DNA of 64,000 nucleotides from Sphingomonas sp. PP-F2F-A104-K0414 (GTDB lineage: Bacteria > Pseudomonadota > Alphaproteobacteria > Sphingomonadales > Sphingomonadaceae), in the NCBI RefSeq assembly GCF_004340945.1, contig NZ_SLYD01000001.1, positions 372,001 to 436,000 of the forward strand, written 5' to 3'. The position numbers were made by a program, and so were the translations under genes. The notes below the pieces were generated by a model that saw only the letters and a list, made by a program, of their open reading frames with translations, searched no databases and was not told the origin of the DNA. This document shows, piece after piece, positions 1-8,710 of the stretch (the first letter of the stretch is position 1; every line of letters starts with the position of its first letter).

Positions 1-883
1 CGATGTCGAGCGCAGCGCGCAACGCGCGGACGATGAAATGCGACTGCGGCAGGTTGCGGCAATCCGTCCCCGCCTGCTTCCAGAGGAACGCGGTGGAATC
101 GAGCCGAAACGCCTCGAACCCGTGATTGGCGAGCCGCAGCATCGTGTCGACCATCGCCAGCATGACCTCGGGGTTCGCCCAATTGAGGTCCCACTGGAAC
201 GGGTAGAACGTCGTCCATACTTCGCCGCTCATCTCGGGCACGTGCGTGAAATTTCCCGGCGCGGTGGTCGGGAATACCTGGGGCAATACGGCTTCGCGTG
301 CCGCCGCCTCGGCCTTGTCGAGGACGATGTAATAGTCGCGGTAGTGCGGATCGCCGGCCTTGGCCTTCAGCGCCCAGACGTGGTCGTCCGCGGTGTGATT
401 GAGCGCGAGGTCGACGCACAGGCTGATCCGGCTGGCACGCAGGCGGCCGCAGAGCGCCTCGACATCCGCCATCGTCCCGAGCGTCGGTTCGATGCTCAGA
501 TAATCCGCCACCGCAAAGCCGCCGTCGCTGTCGCCGGTACGCGCCTTCAGCAACGCGAGCAGATGGAGATATCGGACCCCCAGCGTATCGAGATACTGAA
601 CCTTTCGGGTAAGGCCGGACACGGTTCCAGCAAAGCGATCGACATAGGTCGAATAGCCGAGCATGTCGGGCGCGACGAACCAGTCGCGATCCGCGATGCG
701 CGTGACGTCGAGCGCCCGCATCACCGCCGGACGCTCGGCCATGCGGTCGCGGAGCACGGCCTCGATCCGCGACCACAAGGCGTCGATGTCGTGCGTGGCG
801 CCGTACAGCCGCTCGAGCTGACGACGCAGCGTGGTACCGTGCTGGCGCAGTCGGGTGTCCAGATCGGACGATGTGGTGGCCAT
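1..883 (-). CDS. Amylosucrase / sucrose hydrolase (GH13_4), 3' end outside window
   Basis: The minus-strand frame from an ATG at 883 stays open to base 1, so the N-terminal ~294 residues are present and the C-terminus lies outside. The translation follows the amylosucrase family closely: an N-terminal helical part, a segment reading SDGGFAVADYLSIEPTLGT, GH13 region I (DLALNHT), a TTFYPFQWDLNWANP stretch and region II FRLDSTAF with the nucleophile Asp. Such enzymes either make alpha-glucan from sucrose or simply hydrolyse sucrose (SuxB of Xanthomonas). I infer the hydrolase role from the neighbours: a TonB receptor and a LacI regulator upstream on the same strand, as in sux clusters. The split between polymerase and hydrolase cannot be decided from this part. 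Confidence 0.88.
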   Translation of the reverse strand, partial: MATTSSDLDTRLRQHGTTLRRQLERLYGATHDIDALWSRIEAVLRDRMAERPAVMRALDVTRIADRDWFVAPDMLGYSTYVDRFAGTVSGLTRKVQYLDTLGVRYLHLLALLKARTGDSDGGFAVADYLSIEPTLGTMADVEALCGRLRASRISLCVDLALNHTADDHVWALKAKAGDPHYRDYYIVLDKAEAAAREAVLPQVFPTTAPGNFTHVPEMSGEVWTTFYPFQWDLNWANPEVMLAMVDTMLRLANHGFEAFRLDSTAFLWKQAGTDCRNLPQSHFIVRALRAALDI

Positions 884-1039
884 GACGGTCACGCCCCCCG
901 CCCGAGACGGGCAGCGCCTGCCGGACCGAAGTCCCGGCATGACGCCCGACATGACGGGTGCAAGGCTGTCTGCTGTTCCAATCCGTCCACCTCGTATTCG
1001 CGCGGCAGGACATCGCCCGTGCCGCGGCAGTCTAACGAT

Positions 1040-1071
1040 GGTCCCGGATGCCGTCCTTGGCATCCGGGACC
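1040..1071. repeat. Intergenic perfect hairpin between receptor and amylosucrase genes
   Basis: A perfect 13-bp inverted repeat (1040-1052 and 1059-1071) with a 6-nt loop lies just beyond the stop of the TonB receptor. No T-run follows on the minus strand, so it looks more like an mRNA-processing or stabilising hairpin, or a weak terminator that sets the receptor/enzyme ratio, than a strong terminator. Confidence 0.5.
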
Positions 1072-1082
1072 ACGGCCTGTCA

Positions 1083-3566
1083 TCAGAACTTCAGGCCGAT
1101 CGTCGCGCTGATGTTGCGGCCGGGGAATGCCCGCGCGGTGTTGATACCGTTCGTCGGCAGCGTGTCGGTCGCCAGCCCCAGCTCGGTGATCGCCAGCACG
1201 TTGAACAGGTTCTGCGCATTGACCGAGACATGGACCGCAGGCGTGATCGCATAGGATGCGAACGCACCGGTCAGGACATAGCCGGGCATCTTCAGCTGGT
1301 TGAGATCCGACGCATAGGACGACGTCGTGCCGATGACGTTGGCGCCGACGGTCAGCTTGTCCACGATGATCGACGGCGACGCCTGGAAGATCAGGTCCGC
1401 CTGCCGATACGGCGTATTCCCGTTCAGCGCGGGGGTCAGCTCGCTCTCGATGATGCGCGCGTGCGTGTAGGTCGCGCCGCCGGTCAGGTGGAACACGCCG
1501 TAATCGACGCCCGCTTCGAGCTCGACGCCGTAGGAGCGGTAGCGATTGTTGATCGTGCGCTGCTGCGGGATGATGATCTCGTTCGACTCCGCGGTCGTCG
1601 CGCGGAAGCCGGTGACGTTGGCGAAGAACGGACCCGAGCGGAACTTCACGCCCGCCTCCTGCTGGTTGACGAAGTTCACCGCGACGTCGTCGGCGATGCT
1701 GCCGTCATCACGGACACCGCCGCCGAATAGCACGCGATCCGCGTTGAAGCGCGCGCCGCGGCTGACTCGGGCGAACAGCGCGAGATCGTTCTTGATCTCG
1801 TAGTTCGCACCGACCGACCAGGTGAAATAGTTCTTGCGGTAGTTCACCGGCTTGGCGGCGGACAGGCTGACGACCGGGACGGTCTGTTCGGGAACCTGGA
1901 TCACGCCATCCTGATTGACGTCGAGCACGGTCAGCGCGTTCGACGCGTAAATGCCCTTCGCCTTCGAGCTGTTGTAGCGGACGCTGCCGTCGAGGTTGAG
2001 ACGACCGGTCTTCCACGTCGCCGCCAGATACGGCGCGTCGATGGTGTAATCGACATCGTAATAGCGCTGGCAGCAATTGCCGTACACCGGCTCGCCATAG
2101 GCGATCAGCCCGTTCTGCGTGATCGGCTGGCCTGCCGCGTTAAAGACGTCGAGCAGCGCAGGCTCGTTGCCGTTGACCTCCTGCAGATAGCTGTTCCAGT
2201 GCCAGTCCATCTTCACCGCCTGGCGCGACTTGAAATAGCCTGCGGTGAGCGAGCCCGTGCCGAGGCTGCCGCCGTTGATGTCCTTGCCGATCGTCAGGAT
2301 GTTGGTGATGTTCGTGAAGTCTTCGAGCGTCGCATTGAACAGCAGCGAGTTGCTGGCCAGGCCGTTGCCGTTCAGTGCCGCCGGGTTGGCGATCGTCTGA
2401 CCGGCATTGGGACCGGTGGCATAGCGCAACGTCGCGCCCGCGCCGCCGATCGAGTTCGCGAACGACGCGGCGGTGTTCACGTTTGCTGCGTAAGGCGAGG
2501 TGAAGCCGCCCGAATTCTTGGCGTAGTTAAACTTGTCGTCGAACGTCCAGCCGCCGCCGAGATCGAACGACGCTTCGCCGCCGATGCCGCGCACCTTGGT
2601 CCGATAGCCATCGGCGATATCGGTGCGGATACGGCGACCGTTCAGGCCGACCGACAGATCCGAGCGGAAGTTCGGCGACTGGAGCGTGTCGCTCTTCGGG
2701 TTGAAGTTCGCAAACCCACCAAACTTGGGATCGCTGTTCGTGCCAGTGTTGCTGACCGGGACCGGGATATAGACCGGTGCCTTGTCGTCGAGATACTTGG
2801 CGTTGATCCGGACGAAGCCGTTCGAGAAGGTGCGCGTGACGTTGGCCTTGATCTGACCGCCCTTCTCGGCGTTGTAGCCGATGTCCTTCACGCCGTCGCC
2901 GATCCGGTAAAACCCGCCGACATGGAAGCTCCAGTCGTCGCCGATCGGCGCGCCGTAATCGGCGTCGATCCGGGTCCGATCGAAATCGATGCCCTTGGTC
3001 AGCGAGATGTTGCCGCCCGCGGTCTTGCCGGTCTTGCTGATGAAGTTGATGATCGCGCCCGGCGCGTTGCTGGTGAAGGTCGATGCCGAGCCGCCACGGA
3101 CGACCTCGACGCGCTGGACGTTGTTGTCGGGGCGCACGAATGCGTCCGCGGTTGCAAAGGCGATGTCGCCGAAGTCGAGGACGGGCAGACCGTCTTCCTG
3201 AAACTGGACGAACTTGGCGCCGCCGCTGGCGACCGGCAGGCCGCGCACTGCGATGTTGGCATTGCCTTCGCCGCCCGACGCCTCGGAGCGCAGACCCGGG
3301 ATGTTGCGGACCAGATCGGCGCTGCCGAGCGGCGCGGCCTGGGCGATCTGCGTCGCGTCGAGCGCGCTGACCGTGATGCTGGTGGTGAGACGACGCTCGG
3401 GGCGCGAGGTGCCGGTCACGACGACGTCGTTGCCGGCCTCGGCGGTGTCCGTGGTGGTTTCGGCAACCGGCGCAGGCGCCGATGCGGGCGCGACCTGTGC
3501 GGCGGCGGCAAAGGGCAAAACCGTGCCGAGCGCTGCGCCGACGAGCCAATAGGATGCTGTCTTCAT
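1083..3566 (-). CDS. TonB-dependent outer-membrane receptor, probably for sucrose (SuxA-like)
   Basis: This 827-residue protein starts at MKTASYW. I chose that ATG because it is preceded by a CAGGAGAGGG ribosome site and begins a clear signal peptide (VGAALGTVLPFAAAAQ); the frame is open further upstream but without signal character. After the signal come a Pro/Ala linker, a TonB-box-like DVVVTG segment, a plug domain (VRNIPGLRSEASGGEGNANI, then VQRVEVVRGGSAST) and a long beta-barrel ending in a C-terminal Phe (ISATIGLKF). The family imports substrates using TonB energy. Its place between a LacI regulator and an amylosucrase-family enzyme suggests sucrose or another oligosaccharide rather than a siderophore. 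Substrate is inference. Confidence 0.92.
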   Translation of the reverse strand: MKTASYWLVGAALGTVLPFAAAAQVAPASAPAPVAETTTDTAEAGNDVVVTGTSRPERRLTTSITVSALDATQIAQAAPLGSADLVRNIPGLRSEASGGEGNANIAVRGLPVASGGAKFVQFQEDGLPVLDFGDIAFATADAFVRPDNNVQRVEVVRGGSASTFTSNAPGAIINFISKTGKTAGGNISLTKGIDFDRTRIDADYGAPIGDDWSFHVGGFYRIGDGVKDIGYNAEKGGQIKANVTRTFSNGFVRINAKYLDDKAPVYIPVPVSNTGTNSDPKFGGFANFNPKSDTLQSPNFRSDLSVGLNGRRIRTDIADGYRTKVRGIGGEASFDLGGGWTFDDKFNYAKNSGGFTSPYAANVNTAASFANSIGGAGATLRYATGPNAGQTIANPAALNGNGLASNSLLFNATLEDFTNITNILTIGKDINGGSLGTGSLTAGYFKSRQAVKMDWHWNSYLQEVNGNEPALLDVFNAAGQPITQNGLIAYGEPVYGNCCQRYYDVDYTIDAPYLAATWKTGRLNLDGSVRYNSSKAKGIYASNALTVLDVNQDGVIQVPEQTVPVVSLSAAKPVNYRKNYFTWSVGANYEIKNDLALFARVSRGARFNADRVLFGGGVRDDGSIADDVAVNFVNQQEAGVKFRSGPFFANVTGFRATTAESNEIIIPQQRTINNRYRSYGVELEAGVDYGVFHLTGGATYTHARIIESELTPALNGNTPYRQADLIFQASPSIIVDKLTVGANVIGTTSSYASDLNQLKMPGYVLTGAFASYAITPAVHVSVNAQNLFNVLAITELGLATDTLPTNGINTARAFPGRNISATIGLKF

Positions 3567-3639
3567 ATACCCTCTCCTGCAGGATCCGCCGTAACCGCGG
3601 ACTGATATGCAGAGCCGGTATGCGCCAATGCAATGGATT

Positions 3640-3678
3640 GCAACAATCGATTGCGGTGCGATGATCAAACGTTTCCGG
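3640..3678. promoter_or_regulatory. Candidate LacI-family operator region upstream of the receptor gene
   Basis: Two short palindromes lie upstream of the receptor start at 3566: CAATCGATTG at 3644-3653 and AAACGTTT at 3667-3674. LacI-family operators usually have a central CG in an AT-flanked palindrome, which the second site fits (GGAAACGTTTGA on the minus strand). The regulator gene ends only ~40 bp upstream, so it would control the receptor and enzyme genes. Predicted by eye only. Confidence 0.4.
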
Positions 3679-3719
3679 TGTGACTTTTTCGCATCATTAT
3701 TACTGGCAGTGGGCGGCGG

Positions 3720-4742
3720 TCAGGCTGAATCGCGCAGGATCAGATCGGCCGGCATGACGACCGATGGCGCGTCTTCGCCCCCCAATCGGGCAAACAGCGC
3801 GGCGATCATGGCAGCTGCACCCTCCTGAATGTCCTGGCGCACCGTCGTCAGCCGCGGGACGATCGTGCTGGCGAGCGGCAGATCGTCGAACCCGATCACG
3901 GGCAGGCCACCCGGCACGGCGATGCCGCGGTCCGCGAGTACTCGGATCGTGTGCATCGCGATGACGTCCGACGCAGCGGCGATGCCGTCGATCCTGCCGC
4001 GGAGACGATCGAGATGGCCGGCGATTTCGTCCGACATCACATCGGACGCCAGATGGGTGGCGCATTGGATCGGTTCGCAGAGCCCCGCCTCCTGCGTCGC
4101 CTGTTGCAGCCCGGCGTAACGCTCGCTCAGTTCGAGCGTGCGGATCTCGCCGAAGAACGCGATCTGGCGACACCCGCGTTCGATCAGCCGTCGTCCCGCA
4201 CGCAATCCACCAGCGCGGTTATCGACGCCGACGGCACAATGATGCTGGCCTTCGATATGGCTGCCCCAGACCACCAGCGGCCGATAGCGCTGCGCCACCC
4301 GCTCGATCGCCTCGAACTGGTCCGACTGCCCGATCAGCAGCACGCCGTCGAGCATGCCGGAGTCGACGATCCGCTCGAGCCAGTCGTTCGCATCCGGGAT
4401 AACCCGCGACAACATGATGTCGTACCCGGCTTCAGTCAGTGCGTCGGCAAGATGCCCCAGGATCGCCATGAAGAACGGATCGGACACGTGCTGGCGGCGC
4501 TCATGGCCGAGCGGCACGACGACGCCGATCACGTTGGTCTTCTGCGTCCGCAATCGGCTCGCCATCTGATTGAGGCGAAAATCATGCTCATGCGCCAAGG
4601 CCTGGATACGCGCCCGCGTTTCCGGGTTCACGAGCGGATTGTCCGCCAAGGCGCGCGATACCGTCCCCGGGTGCACACCCGCCAACTTGGCAAGATCGCT
4701 GATCGTTCGTGGTTTGGTCGACGGAATGATGGGGTCGGTCAT
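3720..4742 (-). CDS. LacI-family transcriptional regulator (SuxR-like)
   Basis: This 340-residue protein has an N-terminal helix-turn-helix at residues 13-32 (TISDLAKLAGVHPGTVSRAL), a hinge helix (LNQMASRLRTQKTN) and a sugar-binding-protein-like core starting GVVVPLG. Length is normal for the family. It lies immediately upstream of, and on the same strand as, a TonB receptor and an amylosucrase-family gene, so it most likely represses these until the sugar or a derivative binds. Effector identity is inferred from context only. Confidence 0.93.
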   Translation of the reverse strand: MTDPIIPSTKPRTISDLAKLAGVHPGTVSRALADNPLVNPETRARIQALAHEHDFRLNQMASRLRTQKTNVIGVVVPLGHERRQHVSDPFFMAILGHLADALTEAGYDIMLSRVIPDANDWLERIVDSGMLDGVLLIGQSDQFEAIERVAQRYRPLVVWGSHIEGQHHCAVGVDNRAGGLRAGRRLIERGCRQIAFFGEIRTLELSERYAGLQQATQEAGLCEPIQCATHLASDVMSDEIAGHLDRLRGRIDGIAAASDVIAMHTIRVLADRGIAVPGGLPVIGFDDLPLASTIVPRLTTVRQDIQEGAAAMIAALFARLGGEDAPSVVMPADLILRDSA

Positions 4743-4854
4743 CCCGTCTTATACAAACGCCTCTCCGAGCAACCCAACTGAAAACGGGTACCCGAGGCTC
4801 ATGCCGTCCCCGCGGTCCCTTGAACCACCACGCGCACCGCGGCGAACCGCTGGA

Positions 4855-6171
4855 TCACACGGCATCGTCCAGGCTGAAGCGGTCCGCATCTTCGTCATAC
4901 GCGAACACCTCGGCATAGCGCCCCCAGTGCGTCACAGTCCGCAACGTCTCGTCGGCATAATCCTCCGACATATGGTCCTCCAGCTCATCGCGGAACCGGC
5001 GCGCGGGAGCGACATGCCCGCTGCGCTCGTCGAGGATGCGGCGGATGTGCTGCGCGAGCGGGACGTGCGCGAGCAACGCCTGCGCGAACAGCGCTTTCCG
5101 CGCGTCGACATCGGCCTGCGCATAGCGCCGCGCCGCCGGCGTCAGCAGGATATCGGCCCCCTGCAACTCGGCGAACCGCAGCAACTGGAGCGTCTCCGCC
5201 ATCGGGAACAGATCGTCGACCTCCAGCTGGAGCTGGTCGGCAAGATCCGCCATCGCCGCGCGGCCGTCGAACGGACTGGCGTCGACCTCCTCGATCAGCC
5301 CGGCGAGCGCGTTGGTCGAGACGCGCGGCAATACCATCTGGATGCCGGTGCCGGGGAACAGCCCGTCGCGGACCGGCTCGGCGGGCGCGCGCGCGGTCAT
5401 TTGCGCATAGATGTCGTCGACCAGCTTGCGGAAGGCGGGATCGAGCCGGTCGCGCGGTTGCGGCAGGTCGACCTTAATCTCGGCGGCTACCCGACCGGGG
5501 TTGGACGAGAAGACGAGGATGCGGTCGCACATCAGCACCGCCTCCTCAATATTATGCGTGACGATCAGGATCGACTTGATCGGCATCCGCCCTTCCGCCC
5601 ACAGATCGAGCAGGTCGGTGCGCAACGTCTCCGCGGTCAGCACGTCGAGCGCCGAGAAGGGCTCGTCCATCAGCAGCAGCGACGGATTGACGACGATCGC
5701 GCGCGCCAGCCCGACGCGCTGGCGCATCCCGCCCGACAATTCCTTGGGATAAGCGGTCTCGAACCCGTCGAGGCCGATCAGGTCGATCGCCGCCAGCGCG
5801 CGGGTGCGCCGCTCGTCCGCCGGAACGCGCTGCGCTTCGAGGCCAAGCTCGACATTCTGGAGCACGGTCAGCCACGGGAACAGCGCGAACGTCTGGAAGA
5901 CCATGCTGATCGTATGTGCGGGACCGTCGGAAACGTCGGCGAACCGTACGCTCCCCTCGTCGGGCCGGATCAGCCCGGCGATCGAACGCAGCAGCGTCGA
6001 CTTGCCCGAGCCCGAGCGACCGAGCAGCCCGACGACCTCGTCCTCGTGCAGCGTCAGGCTGACGTCGTCGAGCACCGGCGCGCCGCCATCGCCGCGGCCA
6101 TAGCGATGACTGACATGCTCGACCCAAACGAGCGGGCGGCTGGCCGGAGCGCGGAGGAATGCTGTTGCCAT
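4855..6171 (-). CDS. ABC transporter ATP-binding protein with AAA-associated C-terminal domain (NitT/TauT type)
   Basis: The 438-residue protein has an N-terminal ABC ATPase: Walker A GRSGSGKST, signature LSGGMRQRVGLARA, Walker B LLLMDEPFSALD and the H-loop VTHN. About 160 residues follow, resembling the AAA-associated C-terminal domain found on some nitrate/sulfonate-type ATPases. I chose ATG 6171 because AAAGGA lies six bases upstream. An alternative ATG at 6189 (MSKGQD) overlaps the permease stop in a TGATG junction but has no clear ribosome site. The gene is co-transcribed with the double permease. No periplasmic binding protein is encoded nearby, so the substrate is unknown. Confidence 0.88.
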   Translation of the reverse strand: MATAFLRAPASRPLVWVEHVSHRYGRGDGGAPVLDDVSLTLHEDEVVGLLGRSGSGKSTLLRSIAGLIRPDEGSVRFADVSDGPAHTISMVFQTFALFPWLTVLQNVELGLEAQRVPADERRTRALAAIDLIGLDGFETAYPKELSGGMRQRVGLARAIVVNPSLLLMDEPFSALDVLTAETLRTDLLDLWAEGRMPIKSILIVTHNIEEAVLMCDRILVFSSNPGRVAAEIKVDLPQPRDRLDPAFRKLVDDIYAQMTARAPAEPVRDGLFPGTGIQMVLPRVSTNALAGLIEEVDASPFDGRAAMADLADQLQLEVDDLFPMAETLQLLRFAELQGADILLTPAARRYAQADVDARKALFAQALLAHVPLAQHIRRILDERSGHVAPARRFRDELEDHMSEDYADETLRTVTHWGRYAEVFAYDEDADRFSLDDAV

Positions 6172-6188
6172 GTCTTGTCCTTTCGACA

Positions 6189-7934
6189 TCAGGCGAGCCG
6201 GAGACGGCGTTCGGCGAAGGCGTACATCGGACGCCAGACGAGCCGGTTGAAGGCGATCACGAACATCGACATCACCGCGATGCCGAGCGCGACGCGGGGA
6301 TAATCGCCCGCCTCGGTCGCCTTGGCGATGAACGTGCCGAGGCCGTGCGCCTCGACCTTCTGCGTCCCCCACGAGACCGCTTCGGCGACGATGCTGGCGT
6401 TCCACGATCCGCCCGACGCGGTCAGCGCGCCGGTGACGTAATAGGGAAACACGCCGGGCAGCGCGACCTGTCGCCACCATTGCCAGCCGCGCACCCCGAA
6501 CATGCCCGCCGCCTCGCGCAGGTCGGTCGGGATCGCGCTGGCGCCGGCGATGACGTTGAACAGGATGTACCACTGCGTCCCCAGGATCATCAACGGCGAC
6601 AGCCAGATGTCGGGCGACAGCCGCCAGTGGACGATACCGATCACCGCGAACGGGAACAGCACGTTGGCGGGGAACGCCCCGAGGAACTGCGCGACGGGTT
6701 GCAGGCGCTCCGCCCATTTGGGGTTGAGACCGATCCAGACGCCGATCGGCACCCAGACGAGGCTGGCCAGCGCGATCAGTACGATCACGCGCAGCATGGT
6801 GATGCAGGCCAGCCCGAACACCGCGACCGCATCGCTCAGCCGCAGCGTCGCGAAGACATAGCGTCCTGCGAGCCATAGCGCGGCAACCACGGCGATCAGG
6901 ACCACTGCCTGCCAAAGCCGTTCCAGCACGATGCTCGGTTCGCGAATGCGCGCCTGCCCCGCGCGCGCCCTGCCCCGATCTAGCGTCAGCAGCAGCTGGC
7001 CAAGCGCGGTGACCGGCGCGAACAACACCGGCAGCAGGCGCATGCGGCGGAACAGGTCATAGGCCCAGGATTGCGGCCGCTCGGTACTAGCGGTCTGCTC
7101 GAACCGGAAGCGATCCGCCCAGGCGACCACCGGCCGGAAAACAAGCTGATCGTACAGCAGGATGACGATCCCCATCGCGACCACGGCCAGCCCGATCGCG
7201 GTGAAGTCCTTGCGAGCGATGGCCAGCGCGAGCCACGAGCCGACACCGGGCAGGGTCACGGTCGTGTTGCCGACCGTGATCGCTTCGGATGCGACGACGA
7301 AGAACCAGCCGCCCGACATCGACATCATCGCGTTCCACACCAATGACGGCGTCGCGAACGGCAAGTCGAGCCGGAGGAAGCGCCGCACCGGCGACAAGGC
7401 GAAACCGCGCGTGACCTCGTCCAGGTCGGACGGTACCGAGCGCAGCGACTGGTAGAAGCTGAACGCCATGTTCCACGCCTGGCTGGTGAAGATCGCGAAC
7501 ACCGCGGCCAGCTCGACGCCCAGGATCTGGCCGGGGAACAGTCCCATGAAGGCCGTGACGGTAAAGGTCAGGAACCCGAGGATCGGCACCGATTGCAGGA
7601 TGTCGAGCATCGGCACGATGATCTGCCCGGCCCGGCGGCTACGTGCCGCCAGCGTCGCGAACACCAGCGTGAAGACGAGACTCGCCGCGAGTGCCGCGAA
7701 CATCCGGATCACGGTACGCAGCGCGTAATAGGGCAAATACCGCGGATCGAGCGTGACCGGCTCGACACGCAGGCGCGACAAAGGCTCGGCCACGCCCTCC
7801 GCGCCGCGCACCAGCAGCGCGGCGATGCCGATCAGCAGCACGAAGGCGATGACGTCGGCGCGATTGGGCTGGGTCAGGCGGAGGATGCGCGAGAACGAGC
7901 GGACCCGGCCGGCAGTCGCTACGATATCAGTCAC
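6189..7934 (-). CDS. ABC transporter permease with two fused transmembrane domains (NitT/TauT type)
   Basis: About 581 residues contain two copies of the binding-protein-dependent permease domain. The first has a coupling-loop segment SVPSDLDEVTRGFALSP, the second AIPTDLREAAGMFGVRGW. Each copy has about six hydrophobic segments, so one polypeptide can supply both halves of the channel. I prefer a GTG start at 7934 (translated MTDIVATAG) because GGGGAGGGA lies nine bases upstream; an in-frame ATG at 7952 lacks a ribosome site. The next gene, the ATPase, overlaps by one base. Family members move nitrate, sulfonates, bicarbonate or similar ions, and I cannot tell which applies here. Confidence 0.87.
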   Translation of the reverse strand: MTDIVATAGRVRSFSRILRLTQPNRADVIAFVLLIGIAALLVRGAEGVAEPLSRLRVEPVTLDPRYLPYYALRTVIRMFAALAASLVFTLVFATLAARSRRAGQIIVPMLDILQSVPILGFLTFTVTAFMGLFPGQILGVELAAVFAIFTSQAWNMAFSFYQSLRSVPSDLDEVTRGFALSPVRRFLRLDLPFATPSLVWNAMMSMSGGWFFVVASEAITVGNTTVTLPGVGSWLALAIARKDFTAIGLAVVAMGIVILLYDQLVFRPVVAWADRFRFEQTASTERPQSWAYDLFRRMRLLPVLFAPVTALGQLLLTLDRGRARAGQARIREPSIVLERLWQAVVLIAVVAALWLAGRYVFATLRLSDAVAVFGLACITMLRVIVLIALASLVWVPIGVWIGLNPKWAERLQPVAQFLGAFPANVLFPFAVIGIVHWRLSPDIWLSPLMILGTQWYILFNVIAGASAIPTDLREAAGMFGVRGWQWWRQVALPGVFPYYVTGALTASGGSWNASIVAEAVSWGTQKVEAHGLGTFIAKATEAGDYPRVALGIAVMSMFVIAFNRLVWRPMYAFAERRLRLA

Positions 7935-7991
7935 GACGCGATCCCTCCCCATCGACGGGACGCGCTAGCGTCGCCGCGTGACAGGCGTGCG

Positions 7992-8132
7992 TCATGCCGA
8001 CGGCTCGGTCACGGCGCGGGCTCCGCTCGCCGCCCACCCACGCAGGATGCGGCCACGGTGGAGCGGTGCGGCGGCAAGCGCAGCGTGGATGGCACGATCA
8101 TGCTGGATCGTGCGGAAAACTACGTTGGTCAT
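7992..8132 (-). CDS. Possible small ORF (46 aa) upstream of the permease
   Basis: An ATG at 8132 opens a 46-codon frame beginning MTNVVFRTIQHDRA and ending TGA 57 bases before the permease GTG. A GGAAGAG stretch lies nine bases upstream of the ATG. I do not recognise the product. It sits on the presumed transporter transcript, but GC-rich DNA often opens short frames, so support is weak. Confidence 0.3.
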   Translation of the reverse strand: MTNVVFRTIQHDRAIHAALAAAPLHRGRILRGWAASGARAVTEPSA

Positions 8133-8176
8133 AAGGCGTCTCTTCCGGGCTCGTGGGCCGAGTCCGGGACAGACGC

Positions 8177-8302
8177 TCAGCCGGATCGCACTCGCGATTC
8201 GTGAACGGCGTGCCCGAACCCGGGACGTCCAGCCGTGATCGTCAGCAGGGCAAAGCCTTTACTGTCGCCATCGCCGGACAAGGGGGTAGATCGGGGTTTC
8301 AT
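8177..8302 (-). CDS. Possible small ORF (41 aa) next to the metal-repressor operator
   Basis: The frame starts MKPRSTPLSGDGDSKGF at 8302 with AGGA five bases upstream, about 75 bp downstream of the RcnR/CsoR-type operator on the minus strand. It is not recognisable. It could be a leader peptide or chance. Confidence 0.22.
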   Translation of the reverse strand: MKPRSTPLSGDGDSKGFALLTITAGRPGFGHAVHESRVRSG

Positions 8303-8375
8303 GTGCATCCTGTTCGTTACCGGTGCCGCGATTGCGCCACCTGCCGGGCGCCCTTGGCGTCGCGACGAGCGCCCG

Positions 8376-8396
8376 CTATACCCTAGGGGGGTATAG
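8376..8396. promoter_or_regulatory. RcnR/CsoR-family operator between the repressor and the divergent transporter
   Basis: A 21-bp near-palindrome with outer arms CTATACC/GGTATAG around a C3-TA-G6 core lies 25 bp upstream of the repressor ATG at 8422. G/C-tract palindromes of this form are the known operators of the CsoR/RcnR/FrmR family. It is placed to control the repressor itself and the minus-strand transporter transcript. Confidence 0.75.
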
Positions 8397-8421
8397 ATCA
8401 ATAGGGTGATGCATTTCGGCT

Positions 8422-8700
8422 ATGAGCCATGTCGAAAAAGAGAAGAAGAAGCTGCTCAACCGGCTCAAGCGGCTGAAAGGACAGATCGAGGCGCTCGAAC
8501 GCGCGATCGAGGAAGACCGTGAGTGCGCGCGAGTGCTGCAGCAAGCCACCTCGTGTCGCGGCGCGCTCGACGGGTTCATCGCCGAGGTGATCGAGGATCA
8601 TATCCGCGAGCACATGATCGACCCTGCGACCGCGCGCGACGATCCGCGCACGGTCGCGGCCGAGGAACTGGTCGAGATCGTCCACGCCTACCTCACCTGA
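8422..8700 (+). CDS. RcnR-like metal-sensing transcriptional repressor (CsoR/FrmR family)
   Basis: The 92-residue all-helical protein belongs to the CsoR/RcnR/FrmR family: KKKLLNRLKRLKGQIEALER is helix 1, then DRECARVLQQ. The residues known to bind Ni/Co in E. coli RcnR are all present at the same numbers: Ser2, His3, Cys35, His60 and His64. FrmR-type formaldehyde sensors normally start with Pro2 and lack His3/His64, so a nickel/cobalt role is more likely than formaldehyde. A second Cys at 45 is extra. An operator palindrome lies just upstream, suggesting autoregulation, and an ABC transporter is transcribed divergently. Confidence 0.88.
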   Translation: MSHVEKEKKKLLNRLKRLKGQIEALERAIEEDRECARVLQQATSCRGALDGFIAEVIEDHIREHMIDPATARDDPRTVAAEELVEIVHAYLT

Positions 8701-8710
8701 TCACGCCACC

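Noticed and set aside
4570..6303. A 577-codon plus-strand open frame opposite the ABC ATPase
   Set aside because: The minus-strand ATPase shows Walker A/B and signature motifs; the plus-strand text has none.
8422..8700. FrmR formaldehyde sensor as an alternative name for the CsoR-family gene
   Set aside because: FrmR needs Pro2 and usually lacks His3 and His64; this protein has Ser2, His3 and His64, as RcnR does.
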